A stretch of 64,000 bases of DNA from CAG-841 sp963656825 (GTDB taxonomy: Bacteria > Bacillota > Clostridia > Oscillospirales > CAG-272). Of this stretch, positions 32,711 to 39,806 are shown piece after piece. The translations under genes were made by a program, and so were the position numbers. The DNA is taken from contig CAVKJG010000001.1 of NCBI GenBank assembly GCA_963656825.1, positions 31,092 through 95,091 of the forward strand, read 5' to 3'. Positions within the stretch are counted from its first letter, which is position 1. Each line of letters begins with the position of its first letter. The notes beneath the pieces were generated by a model. The model was not told the origin of the DNA. It made no database searches and saw nothing but the letters and a program-made list of their open reading frames with translations.

Positions 32711-34954
32711 ATGAATAAAGAAATTAAGTTATCGGTAAACAATCTGAAGGTCAGCTTCCGGACGGACGCAGGCAAGGTGCAGGCGGTACGCGATATCTCG
32801 TTCGACCTTTATAAAGGCGAAACTCTGGCAATCGTCGGAGAATCCGGCTCTGGAAAATCCGTTACGTCAAAAGCCATCATGGGAATTTCCGCTGTGAACT
32901 CCATCTACGAGGGCGGAGAAATCCTTTACGACGGTCAGGACCTTCTGCGTATTCCCGAGGAGGAAATGCACAAGCTCCGCGGAGACAAGATCGCAATGAT
33001 TTTCCAGGATCCGCTTTCCTCGCTCAACCCGATTATGCGTATCGGCAAGCAGATAACGGAGGCAATGCTCCTCAAAAACAAGGCGAACCGCAAGGAAGGC
33101 CGCGAAGCCTTCAACAAAATGCTTTCCACGCTGTATGAAACAATAAAGGTAGCTGCCGCAGAAAACAATATCACGGATATCTCCATAGAAGAGGTTGAAA
33201 AATACATCAAGACCTTCGATGATTTCAACATTCAGGCGATAAAGCTGGAAAACAGCTACAACGAATCGCGCACGGCGGCTGAGGAAATGATAACCATCAT
33301 TGAGGATTTTCTCTTCCTTACCGAAAAAAAGCAAAAGGTCGATGTCGTAGCGACCTTAAAGCGCATCAAAAATCACCTGAAAACTGTCAGCGACAAGTAT
33401 TTTGTAACCGGATATGAGGAAATTTTGAAGGCTCACAGCGCGTCGCTTGACAGCGCAAAATCGATAGAAATATCAAAGCTGACAATAGGTGACGCCGCAA
33501 AGAAGCTGTTTGCGGGAAACGCGTACAAAAACGAAGCGTCTGCCGAAACAGTCGATGTACTCAAAAAGATAAAGAAAACAGCCGAAGAAATGCTCGCACG
33601 TCCCAAGTACGACTTTTTCAGAATCGGCTACTACGTATACAAGCACCCCGATACCGATCTCAGCCGGATGCCCGCTTCCGAAGCGAACGAAATGGCATAC
33701 GAATATCTCACAGAGGACTTTATGAAGTCCTTTATCGGCTATGAAAGGATCGCGGTTCAGTATTCGCTCGATAAAACTCTGGAAAACAAGAAAAAGGCTA
33801 TCGCCGGACTGAAAAAGGCAATAGAATTTTTCAGGGCGGGAAACTTTACCCAGCAGGAAGCAAAGGCACTTGCCTATGAGCTGAATCGGGATGTCCGCGC
33901 GGCAATCGATCCGCTTGCCGTAGTCAAGGACAACATCGCCTACACCTTCGGCGGAGCGATTGACAGAGAAATTGAAAAATATTTCTTCTACCTGAAAAAC
34001 AATCCCAAGGAGGAGGCTCGCTTTGCGCGTCAGACCGCAAAAAGAGAGGCTCTGCTTGCAAAGGGCAAGAGCGGAAAGAAAGTAAACTGGAAAGTCGTTC
34101 CGAAGTCCGTTGTGGAGCCGGAGGATCAGATCCGTATCATCGTTTCCGTTCTTACGCATGTAATGGACAAGTTTGAAGCGGACGTTTTATCCGAAAACAA
34201 GGTGGACGTCGATAAGCGCTGCATTGATATCATCGACTATCTCAAGGAAAAGGCTTCTCAGGTTGTCTACAAGCTTACAAAGCGTATCGCAAAGGAAAGA
34301 GCCATCAAGCTCATGGACGAGGTCGGTATTCCCGAAGCAAGACTTCGCTACAGACAGTATCCGTTTGAGTTTTCCGGCGGTATGCGTCAGCGTATCGTTA
34401 TCGCGATCGCGCTTTCGGCAAACCCCGATATCCTGATCTGCGACGAGCCGACCACCGCGCTTGACGTTACGATTCAGGCTCAGATTCTTGAGCTTATCAA
34501 CCGTCTGAAGCGCGAGCGTAATCTTTCCATTATCTTTATCACGCACGATCTGGGCGTGGTCGCAAACATGGCAGACAGAATTGCCGTTATGTATGCAGGT
34601 AAAATCGTGGAATACGGCACCGCGGAAGAGGTGTTCTACAATCCGCAGCATCCGTATACATGGGCATTGCTTTCCTCCATGCCGGACCTCGACACCGACG
34701 AAAAGCTGGATGCTATCCCGGGAACTCCTCCCAATATGATATATCCTCCCGTCGGAGATGCGTTTGCGGAAAGAAACAGATACGCACTGGAAATAGATTA
34801 TGAAATGCAGCCTCCGATGTTTGAGGTTTCGCCCACACACTACGCTGCAACATGGCTGCTTCACCCCAATGCTCCCAAGGTAGAGATTCCGAAAATCATT
34901 ACCGAGCGAATCAAACGAATGAAGGAAAGAGGAGGCAATTATGGAGAACAATAA
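32711..34954 (+). CDS. oppD: Oligopeptide ABC transporter ATPase, OppD type, with ~400-residue insertion
   Basis: A 747-residue protein, against about 330 for OppD. Walker A GESGSGKS is at 43-50 and the Q-loop IFQDPLSSLNP at 97-107. Then about 400 extra residues, mostly charged and helical, fill 120-530. The ABC signature EFSGGMRQR is near 553, Walker B ILICDEPTTALD near 575, and the H-loop FITHDLGVVA follows. The C-terminal oligopeptide-transporter extension (HPYTWALLSSMPDLD) lacks the usual four-Cys iron-sulfur site. All catalytic motifs are kept. ATG 32711 follows GGAGGA. Confidence 0.92.
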   Translation: MNKEIKLSVNNLKVSFRTDAGKVQAVRDISFDLYKGETLAIVGESGSGKSVTSKAIMGISAVNSIYEGGEILYDGQDLLRIPEEEMHKLRGDKIAMIFQDPLSSLNPIMRIGKQITEAMLLKNKANRKEGREAFNKMLSTLYETIKVAAAENNITDISIEEVEKYIKTFDDFNIQAIKLENSYNESRTAAEEMITIIEDFLFLTEKKQKVDVVATLKRIKNHLKTVSDKYFVTGYEEILKAHSASLDSAKSIEISKLTIGDAAKKLFAGNAYKNEASAETVDVLKKIKKTAEEMLARPKYDFFRIGYYVYKHPDTDLSRMPASEANEMAYEYLTEDFMKSFIGYERIAVQYSLDKTLENKKKAIAGLKKAIEFFRAGNFTQQEAKALAYELNRDVRAAIDPLAVVKDNIAYTFGGAIDREIEKYFFYLKNNPKEEARFARQTAKREALLAKGKSGKKVNWKVVPKSVVEPEDQIRIIVSVLTHVMDKFEADVLSENKVDVDKRCIDIIDYLKEKASQVVYKLTKRIAKERAIKLMDEVGIPEARLRYRQYPFEFSGGMRQRIVIAIALSANPDILICDEPTTALDVTIQAQILELINRLKRERNLSIIFITHDLGVVANMADRIAVMYAGKIVEYGTAEEVFYNPQHPYTWALLSSMPDLDTDEKLDAIPGTPPNMIYPPVGDAFAERNRYALEIDYEMQPPMFEVSPTHYAATWLLHPNAPKVEIPKIITERIKRMKERGGNYGEQ

Positions 34955-36200
34955 CGAAGTGCTTCTTAAAGTAGAACATCTTTGCCAATACTTCCGGATG
35001 GGACGAAAGGACCTCAAAGCAGTGGACGATGTAAGCTTTGAGATAAAAAAAGGTGAGGCGTTCGGCCTTGTCGGAGAGTCCGGCTGCGGCAAAACCACTA
35101 CCGGCCGTTCAATTATAAAATTGTATGACATAACCTCCGGCAACATATATTTCAAGGGTCAGAAAATAGGCGCGGGAACGCGCTCCTATAAGGACGCGAT
35201 TTCAAAGGCACGCTCCGAAGCGGCAAAAAAGATCAAAGCGCTCCGCGCCGAAAAAAGCACCGACAGCAAAAGAGAAGCCGAAATCAATGCCGAAATCGAA
35301 AAAATCAACTGTGAGCTTCATGCCGTTGTCAGCGAAAACAGAAAGAAAATCCGAGCTGCAAAGCTTGACTGCAAGGACGTTGACAAACGCTATTCCAAGG
35401 CGCGCGTCGAAGCGCTTCACGCGGAATACGCCGAAAAGCTGAAAGTTGCGGAAGGCGATCATACGGCTGTCCATGCGCTTGAAAAAGAGTTCAGGCAGAA
35501 ATGCCGCGTTGCGAAAAAAAGCAAGCTGATCACGGAAATCCAGATGATATTTCAGGACCCGATTGCGTCGCTCGATCCCCGTATGACAGTCCGTGAAATC
35601 ATTGCGGAGGGTCTTGTCATCAACGGCATGACCGACAAAGAGCTGATAAACGAAAAGGTTTATGACATTCTCGAAACCGTCGGTCTTGTCCGCGAGCACG
35701 CGGATCGTTATCCTCACGAGTTTTCGGGCGGTCAGCGTCAGCGTATCGGTATCGCAAGAGCCGTAATCATGCAGCCCGAAATGATCATCGCAGACGAGCC
35801 GATTTCAGCGCTCGACGTGTCTATTCAGGCGCAGGTTATCAATCTGCTCAACGATCTTCGCGAAAGCATGGGACTTACGATCATGTTCATCGCGCATGAC
35901 CTGTCCGTCGTCAAATACTTCTCGGACAGAATAGGCGTTATGTATTTCGGCAAAATGGTGGAGATTGCGGATTCGGAGGAGCTGTTCAGACATCCTTTGC
36001 ATCCTTATACAAGATCCCTGCTGTCTGCAATTCCTCTACCGGATCCCGTATACGAAAAGCAACGCACAAGAATAACCTACAACCCTTTGGCAGAGCATGA
36101 TTATTCTGTTGATAAGCCGTCCTTCCGCGAGATCACACAAGGTCATTTTGTCTATTGTAACGACGCCGAGGAAAAGAAATACAAAGAGCTGGTAAAATAA
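34941..36200 (+). CDS. oppF: Oligopeptide ABC transporter ATPase, OppF type, with ~105-residue insertion
   Basis: A 419-residue protein, against about 310-330 for OppF. Walker A GESGCGKTT is at 45-53. A Lys/Glu/Ala-rich, likely coiled-coil insertion fills about 85-190, before the Q-loop MIFQDPIASLDPRM near 204. The signature FSGGQRQRIGIARAV (near 259), Walker B MIIADEPISALD and H-loop FIAHDLSVV follow. The C-terminal extension has HPLHPYTRSLLSAIPLPDP. It overlaps oppD by 14 bases with AGGAGG before the ATG. The insertion is placed differently from the one in the OppD partner. Confidence 0.92.
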   Translation: MENNNEVLLKVEHLCQYFRMGRKDLKAVDDVSFEIKKGEAFGLVGESGCGKTTTGRSIIKLYDITSGNIYFKGQKIGAGTRSYKDAISKARSEAAKKIKALRAEKSTDSKREAEINAEIEKINCELHAVVSENRKKIRAAKLDCKDVDKRYSKARVEALHAEYAEKLKVAEGDHTAVHALEKEFRQKCRVAKKSKLITEIQMIFQDPIASLDPRMTVREIIAEGLVINGMTDKELINEKVYDILETVGLVREHADRYPHEFSGGQRQRIGIARAVIMQPEMIIADEPISALDVSIQAQVINLLNDLRESMGLTIMFIAHDLSVVKYFSDRIGVMYFGKMVEIADSEELFRHPLHPYTRSLLSAIPLPDPVYEKQRTRITYNPLAEHDYSVDKPSFREITQGHFVYCNDAEEKKYKELVK

Positions 36201-36219
36201 CGAAACAGGCGGTTAAACC

Positions 36220-36642
36220 ATGAAAAAAGAAAACAAAGCGTTACTGCTGAAATATATCATCTGCTTTGCTGTCGCTTCTTTGATCGCAGTGGCTGTATTC
36301 TGGTCAAAAGGCTTTTTCAATCATTCGGTCGCTGTTAATATTCAGATTCTGGCAGACGGATTTTTCGTTTCCGGAATCCTGATGATTTTGTTTGCCGGAA
36401 TGATGTTTGTCAGCGGAGAGGGCGCTCTGATAGGAATAGGCTTTGTCCTGAGGAACGTTGTCCTTTCGTTTATCCCCATGGGCAGAAAAAAGCATGAATT
36501 ATATGCCGATTACCGAGAGAGAAAGCTCAAAGAGATGAAAAAAACAAAGGACAGATGTATTCTTGTAACGGGGCTGTTGTTTCTTTTTGTCGGAATCGTT
36601 TTCAACGTTATCTGGTATGTAAATTTCTATAACTCGGTCTGA
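36220..36642 (+). CDS. DUF3899 membrane protein of the opp operon
   Basis: A 140-residue protein with three predicted spans (about 10-28, 43-65, 112-134). LADGFFVSGILMILFAGMMFVSGEGALIGIGF and the motif DYRERKLKEMKKTK match DUF3899. Such proteins are often the last gene of opp operons in clostridia; their role is unknown. It follows oppF by 19 bases with a weak ribosome site and is closed by a strong terminator. Confidence 0.85.
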   Translation: MKKENKALLLKYIICFAVASLIAVAVFWSKGFFNHSVAVNIQILADGFFVSGILMILFAGMMFVSGEGALIGIGFVLRNVVLSFIPMGRKKHELYADYRERKLKEMKKTKDRCILVTGLLFLFVGIVFNVIWYVNFYNSV

Positions 36643-36668
36643 TTATTCAACCACAAACCAAAACATAA

Positions 36669-36714
36669 TAAAAACGGATACCAAGCGTCACCTGACGCTT
36701 GGTATCCGTTTTTT
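36669..36714. terminator. Bidirectional terminator at the end of the opp operon
   Basis: ACGGATACCAAGCGTCA and TGACGCTTGGTATCCGT form a 17-bp perfect stem with a 2-base spacer, flanked by A and T runs. It separates the opp operon from the converging rlmD-like gene. Confidence 0.93.
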
Positions 36715-36751
36715 GCGGCTGTTTATAATAATCATTGATTGAAGCGTGATA

Positions 36752-38434
36752 TCATATAAGCTCGATTTCAATTCCGCAGACGCCGCTGTTTTTCTGTTCA
36801 TCCGCAGAATAATACCTTTCCATATCGCAAGGGCTTGCCGTCGCAAGCTCTTCTTTTTTATATCCGCATTTTTCAAGCGGCAGCTGACTGTAAAGCTCCG
36901 CAAAGCTGTCAAAAACGCTTATCTGCCGCACCCGCGCGGAAAGCTTTTCGCCGCTTTCCGTGTTTGTAAATTCTATCGTGTCTCCGACCTTTACAGTCCT
37001 GCGCTTTTCGTCATAAAGCCGAAGCTCTATTGTCTTTTCCCTGCTCTTTATCATTTCAAACGGGGACGGCGCAAGCTTCATTTGGTGAAACGCTCTTGTA
37101 AGCTTTATTACAGCTTCAACATGTCCCGTTCTTGCGAACATATCTACGGCGACGGCTTTTTCCGCTCTGTATCCGAGCTCGGAAAGACGCTTGCAGTCCC
37201 TCGCCGCGGTTGCACTGTCGCACGACACCATAACAACTCTTTCCGGCGCCATTTTCGCAATGGCAAAAATCGTCTGCTCCGAGCAGCCGGAGCGCGGCGG
37301 ATCGACTATTATCACGTCGGGTAAAAGTCCGACGCCGGCAAGCTTTTCGGCGGCTTCTCCGGCGTCCGCGCAGATGAATTCCGCATTGCTTATGCCGTTT
37401 TTTATTGCGTTGTTTTTCGCATTTTCAACAGCCTCCGGAATTATCTCCGCGCCGATTATTTTCTTTGCTCTGCGCGCCATGGAAAGTCCTATCGTGCCCG
37501 TTCCGCAATAAAGGTCAAGCACGGTTTTTCCGTCCGGCTCGGCAAATTCCGCCGCCATACCGTACAGCTTTTCCGCGCCGTCGTGATTTACCTGATAAAA
37601 CGACCGCGGCGATATTTCAAATTCAAGTCCGCACAGAACATCGGATATCGTATCCTTTCCCCAGAGCGTTCTGCACTCATCAGATAAAATAACGTTCGTA
37701 TCCTTTTTGTTTATGTTAAGCGCTATGCTTTTTATATTCTTGTTTTGCCCTGTCAGCATTTTTATAAGCTTTTTTGCGTTTGGCAGCTCGCCCGTTGCCA
37801 CAAGACAGACAAGCACCTCTCCGCTTTTTCTTCCGTCGCGGATATAAAGATGCCGAAGCAGACCTTTTCCCGTTTCTTCGTCGTATGCGGTTATGCCGTT
37901 TTCATCGCAGAATTTTTCAACGGTCTTTACTATATCGGCATAAAAATCGGGCTGAAGCGGACATTTTTCACACGGAGCCACTCTGTGACTGTGCCTGGAA
38001 TAAAAGCCGAAACGAATTCTGCCGTCTATGCTTGCCGCAGGATACTGCGCCTTGTTTCTGTATCCGTTTTCCTGCGGGGAAGGAATTATTTTTTCGCACT
38101 CAATGTCAAGTCCGCCGAGCCTTTTCAGATTTTCATTTACCGTGTTTTTCTTTATTTCAAGCTCTTTTTCATATTTTATATGACGGAAAACGCATCCGCC
38201 GCATCTGCCGAAAACAGAGCAGTCGCTCTCTGTTCTGTAAGGCGACGGCGTGATTATATTTACAACCTTTGCATAGCCGAAGCTTTTGCCGGCTTTCATT
38301 ACAAGCGCGTCGATTATATCTCCCGGCGCGGTGCCGAAAACAAACAGAACATAGCCTCCCGTTCTGCCGATGCCCGCTCCTTCCGGAGTTATATCCGTTA
38401 TTTCAAGTCTTACAATATCGTTCTTTTTCGGCAT
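36752..38434 (-). CDS. rlmD: RlmD-type 23S rRNA uracil methyltransferase fused to an ASCH domain
   Basis: A 560-residue protein. TRAM domain about 1-60; Cys cluster CSVFGRCGGC near 75; SAM-binding block LDLYCGTGTIGLSMARRA near 300; VDPPRSGC and the catalytic Cys in VMVSCDSATAARD near 400. These match RlmD/RumA, which makes m5U in 23S rRNA. Residues about 450-560 are an ASCH (PUA-like) domain: MKLAPSPFEMIKSREKTIELRL...VGDTIEFTN. A canonical enzyme ends near residue 450. The ATG follows AGAAGGAG at 12 bases. Whether the target is U1939, U747 or another site cannot be read from sequence. Confidence 0.9.
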   Translation of the reverse strand: MPKKNDIVRLEITDITPEGAGIGRTGGYVLFVFGTAPGDIIDALVMKAGKSFGYAKVVNIITPSPYRTESDCSVFGRCGGCVFRHIKYEKELEIKKNTVNENLKRLGGLDIECEKIIPSPQENGYRNKAQYPAASIDGRIRFGFYSRHSHRVAPCEKCPLQPDFYADIVKTVEKFCDENGITAYDEETGKGLLRHLYIRDGRKSGEVLVCLVATGELPNAKKLIKMLTGQNKNIKSIALNINKKDTNVILSDECRTLWGKDTISDVLCGLEFEISPRSFYQVNHDGAEKLYGMAAEFAEPDGKTVLDLYCGTGTIGLSMARRAKKIIGAEIIPEAVENAKNNAIKNGISNAEFICADAGEAAEKLAGVGLLPDVIIVDPPRSGCSEQTIFAIAKMAPERVVMVSCDSATAARDCKRLSELGYRAEKAVAVDMFARTGHVEAVIKLTRAFHQMKLAPSPFEMIKSREKTIELRLYDEKRRTVKVGDTIEFTNTESGEKLSARVRQISVFDSFAELYSQLPLEKCGYKKEELATASPCDMERYYSADEQKNSGVCGIEIELI

Positions 38435-38476
38435 AGGACTGCGCTTCTCCTTCTGGATTTACACTTTTACATTTCA

Positions 38477-38505
38477 ATGATAACATAAATCACGACATAA
38501 AGCAA
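38477..38505 (-). promoter_or_regulatory. Possible promoter of the rlmD-ASCH gene
   Basis: Minus strand TTGCTT (38500-38505), 17 bases, TATCAT (38477-38482). A moderate match. Confidence 0.4.
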
Positions 38506-38506
38506 C

Positions 38507-38534
38507 AAAAAAAGCGGCTTGCGCCGCTTTTTTC
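38507..38534 (-). terminator. Terminator of hpf
   Basis: AAAAAAGCGGC, loop TTGC, GCCGCTTTTTT; on the minus strand the stem is followed by a T-run, just past the hpf stop. Confidence 0.85.
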
Positions 38535-38543
38535 GTAAATTTA

Positions 38544-39068
38544 TTATCTCTGAGTCTCTATAAGACCGTAGCCGTTGTCTTTTCTTCTGTAAACAACGCA
38601 TACGGTGTCCGTATCCTGATTGAGGAAAACAAAGAACGTATGATCAAGCAGATTCATCTGAAGAATCGCGTCCTCCGTCGTCATCGGACGAAGATCGAAT
38701 TTCTTTGTTCTTATAAGCTCCTCGGAATCTTCGATAATTTCTTCCGGATAAGCCTCCGGCTCTGCGAACGCTTCCTTGCGCATTTTCTTTTCAAGGCGCG
38801 TTTTGTTCTTGCGGAGCTGACGCTCGATCACATCGACGGCAACGTCGATGTCATGATAAAAGCTTTCGCCTTCCACCTCGCTTCTGAAAAGCGTTCCGCC
38901 CATAGAGATCGTAAGCTCAAGCACCTCCGTGTTTTTGAACCTCGAAAGCGTAACGAACGCTTCCGCATCGTCACGGAAGAATTTTTCCAGCTTGCCGATT
39001 TTCTTTTCAATAAGAGCCTTCAGCTTCTCGTCGGCGGTAAGTTGCTTGCAAACGAATGTGATTTTCAT
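38544..39068 (-). CDS. hpf: Ribosome hibernation promoting factor, long form
   Basis: A 174-residue protein. The N-terminal S30AE domain spans about 1-100 (LKALIEKKIGKLEKFF, HDIDVAVDVIERQLRKNKTRLEKK). A linker leads to the C-terminal dimerisation domain about 118-174 (RTKKFDLRPMTTEDAILQMNLLDHTFFVFLNQDTDTVCVVYRRKDNGYGLIE). Long HPF binds 70S ribosomes and pairs them into 100S particles in stationary phase. It is a single gene with its own promoter and terminator. Confidence 0.96.
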   Translation of the reverse strand: MKITFVCKQLTADEKLKALIEKKIGKLEKFFRDDAEAFVTLSRFKNTEVLELTISMGGTLFRSEVEGESFYHDIDVAVDVIERQLRKNKTRLEKKMRKEAFAEPEAYPEEIIEDSEELIRTKKFDLRPMTTEDAILQMNLLDHTFFVFLNQDTDTVCVVYRRKDNGYGLIETQR

Positions 39069-39128
39069 AGCGTTTCACCTTTCACTTTGAAGATTTGCTT
39101 TGAGGAATTCTTCCCTCTCCGCATTTAT

Positions 39129-39156
39129 ATTATACCATAAACCGACGTCAAATCAA
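39129..39156 (-). promoter_or_regulatory. Promoter of hpf
   Basis: Minus strand TTGATT (39151-39156), 16 bases, TATAAT (39129-39134). Confidence 0.6.
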
Positions 39157-39204
39157 AGAATATTTTGTAAAACGTATATAGAATATTTTTGGTTATTTAA
39201 TGTA

Positions 39205-39233
39205 TTGATTATTAACGCAGGCTGTGATATAAT
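39205..39233 (+). promoter_or_regulatory. Promoter of the yqeG-like gene
   Basis: TTGATT (39205-39210), 17 bases, TATAAT (39228-39233), divergent from the hpf promoter. Confidence 0.7.
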
Positions 39234-39269
39234 GATATTTGTGATGTGTTTGATGAAAGGAGCGGCTTT

Positions 39270-39806
39270 ATGGGGAAATTCTTTTCGCCCGATTATTATT
39301 TCGGCAGCGCATTCGATATAACGCCCGAATTTCTGCTTTCGGCAGGAATAAAAGCCGTGGTGATCGATATAGACAATACCCTTGTCACCTACGGAGAAGC
39401 CGAGCCGAGCGAAAAAGTAATAAGCTGGGTATCCTCTCTTACGCAGGCGGGGATAAAAGCCGCCATCGCTTCAAACAACAACGAGGAAAGAGTACGGCTT
39501 TTCAATCGCAGGCTGAAAATTTTCTGCGTGAGCAAAAGCGGAAAACCGTCCGCAAAGGCTGTAAAAGCCGTGTGCATGGAATTTTCCGTAAGCGCGCGTG
39601 ATACGGCGGTCATAGGCGATCAGATATTTACGGACGTGCTATGCGCGAACCGCGCGGGCGCTGCGGCAATCCTTACAAAGCCCATTCCGTACAAAGAAAA
39701 TCTTTTTTTCAGATTCAAGCGCGCGCTTGAAAAGCCGATAATAAAAAGCTTTGAAAAAAAACATCCCGACAGATGTTTTTCGAAAGGAGAGTGTGCAGAT
39801 AAATGA
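39270..39806 (+). CDS. YqeG family HAD-IIIA phosphatase
   Basis: A 178-residue HAD-fold protein. VVIDIDNTLVTYGEAEPSE is motif I with the DxDNTL signature of the YqeG/GEP4 family; IASNNNEERV is motif II; SKSGKPSAKAV carries the motif III Lys; AVIGDQIFTDVLCANRAG is motif IV. GEP4 in mitochondria is a phosphatidylglycerophosphate phosphatase, but the substrate of bacterial YqeG is not firmly known. ATG 39270 follows AAAGGAG. The stop overlaps the next gene (ATGA). Confidence 0.88.
   Translation: MGKFFSPDYYFGSAFDITPEFLLSAGIKAVVIDIDNTLVTYGEAEPSEKVISWVSSLTQAGIKAAIASNNNEERVRLFNRRLKIFCVSKSGKPSAKAVKAVCMEFSVSARDTAVIGDQIFTDVLCANRAGAAAILTKPIPYKENLFFRFKRALEKPIIKSFEKKHPDRCFSKGECADK

Noticed and set aside
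34187..35155. A 322-codon minus-strand frame over the oppD/oppF junction
   Set aside because: It covers the conserved signature and Walker motifs of two ATPases on the other strand.
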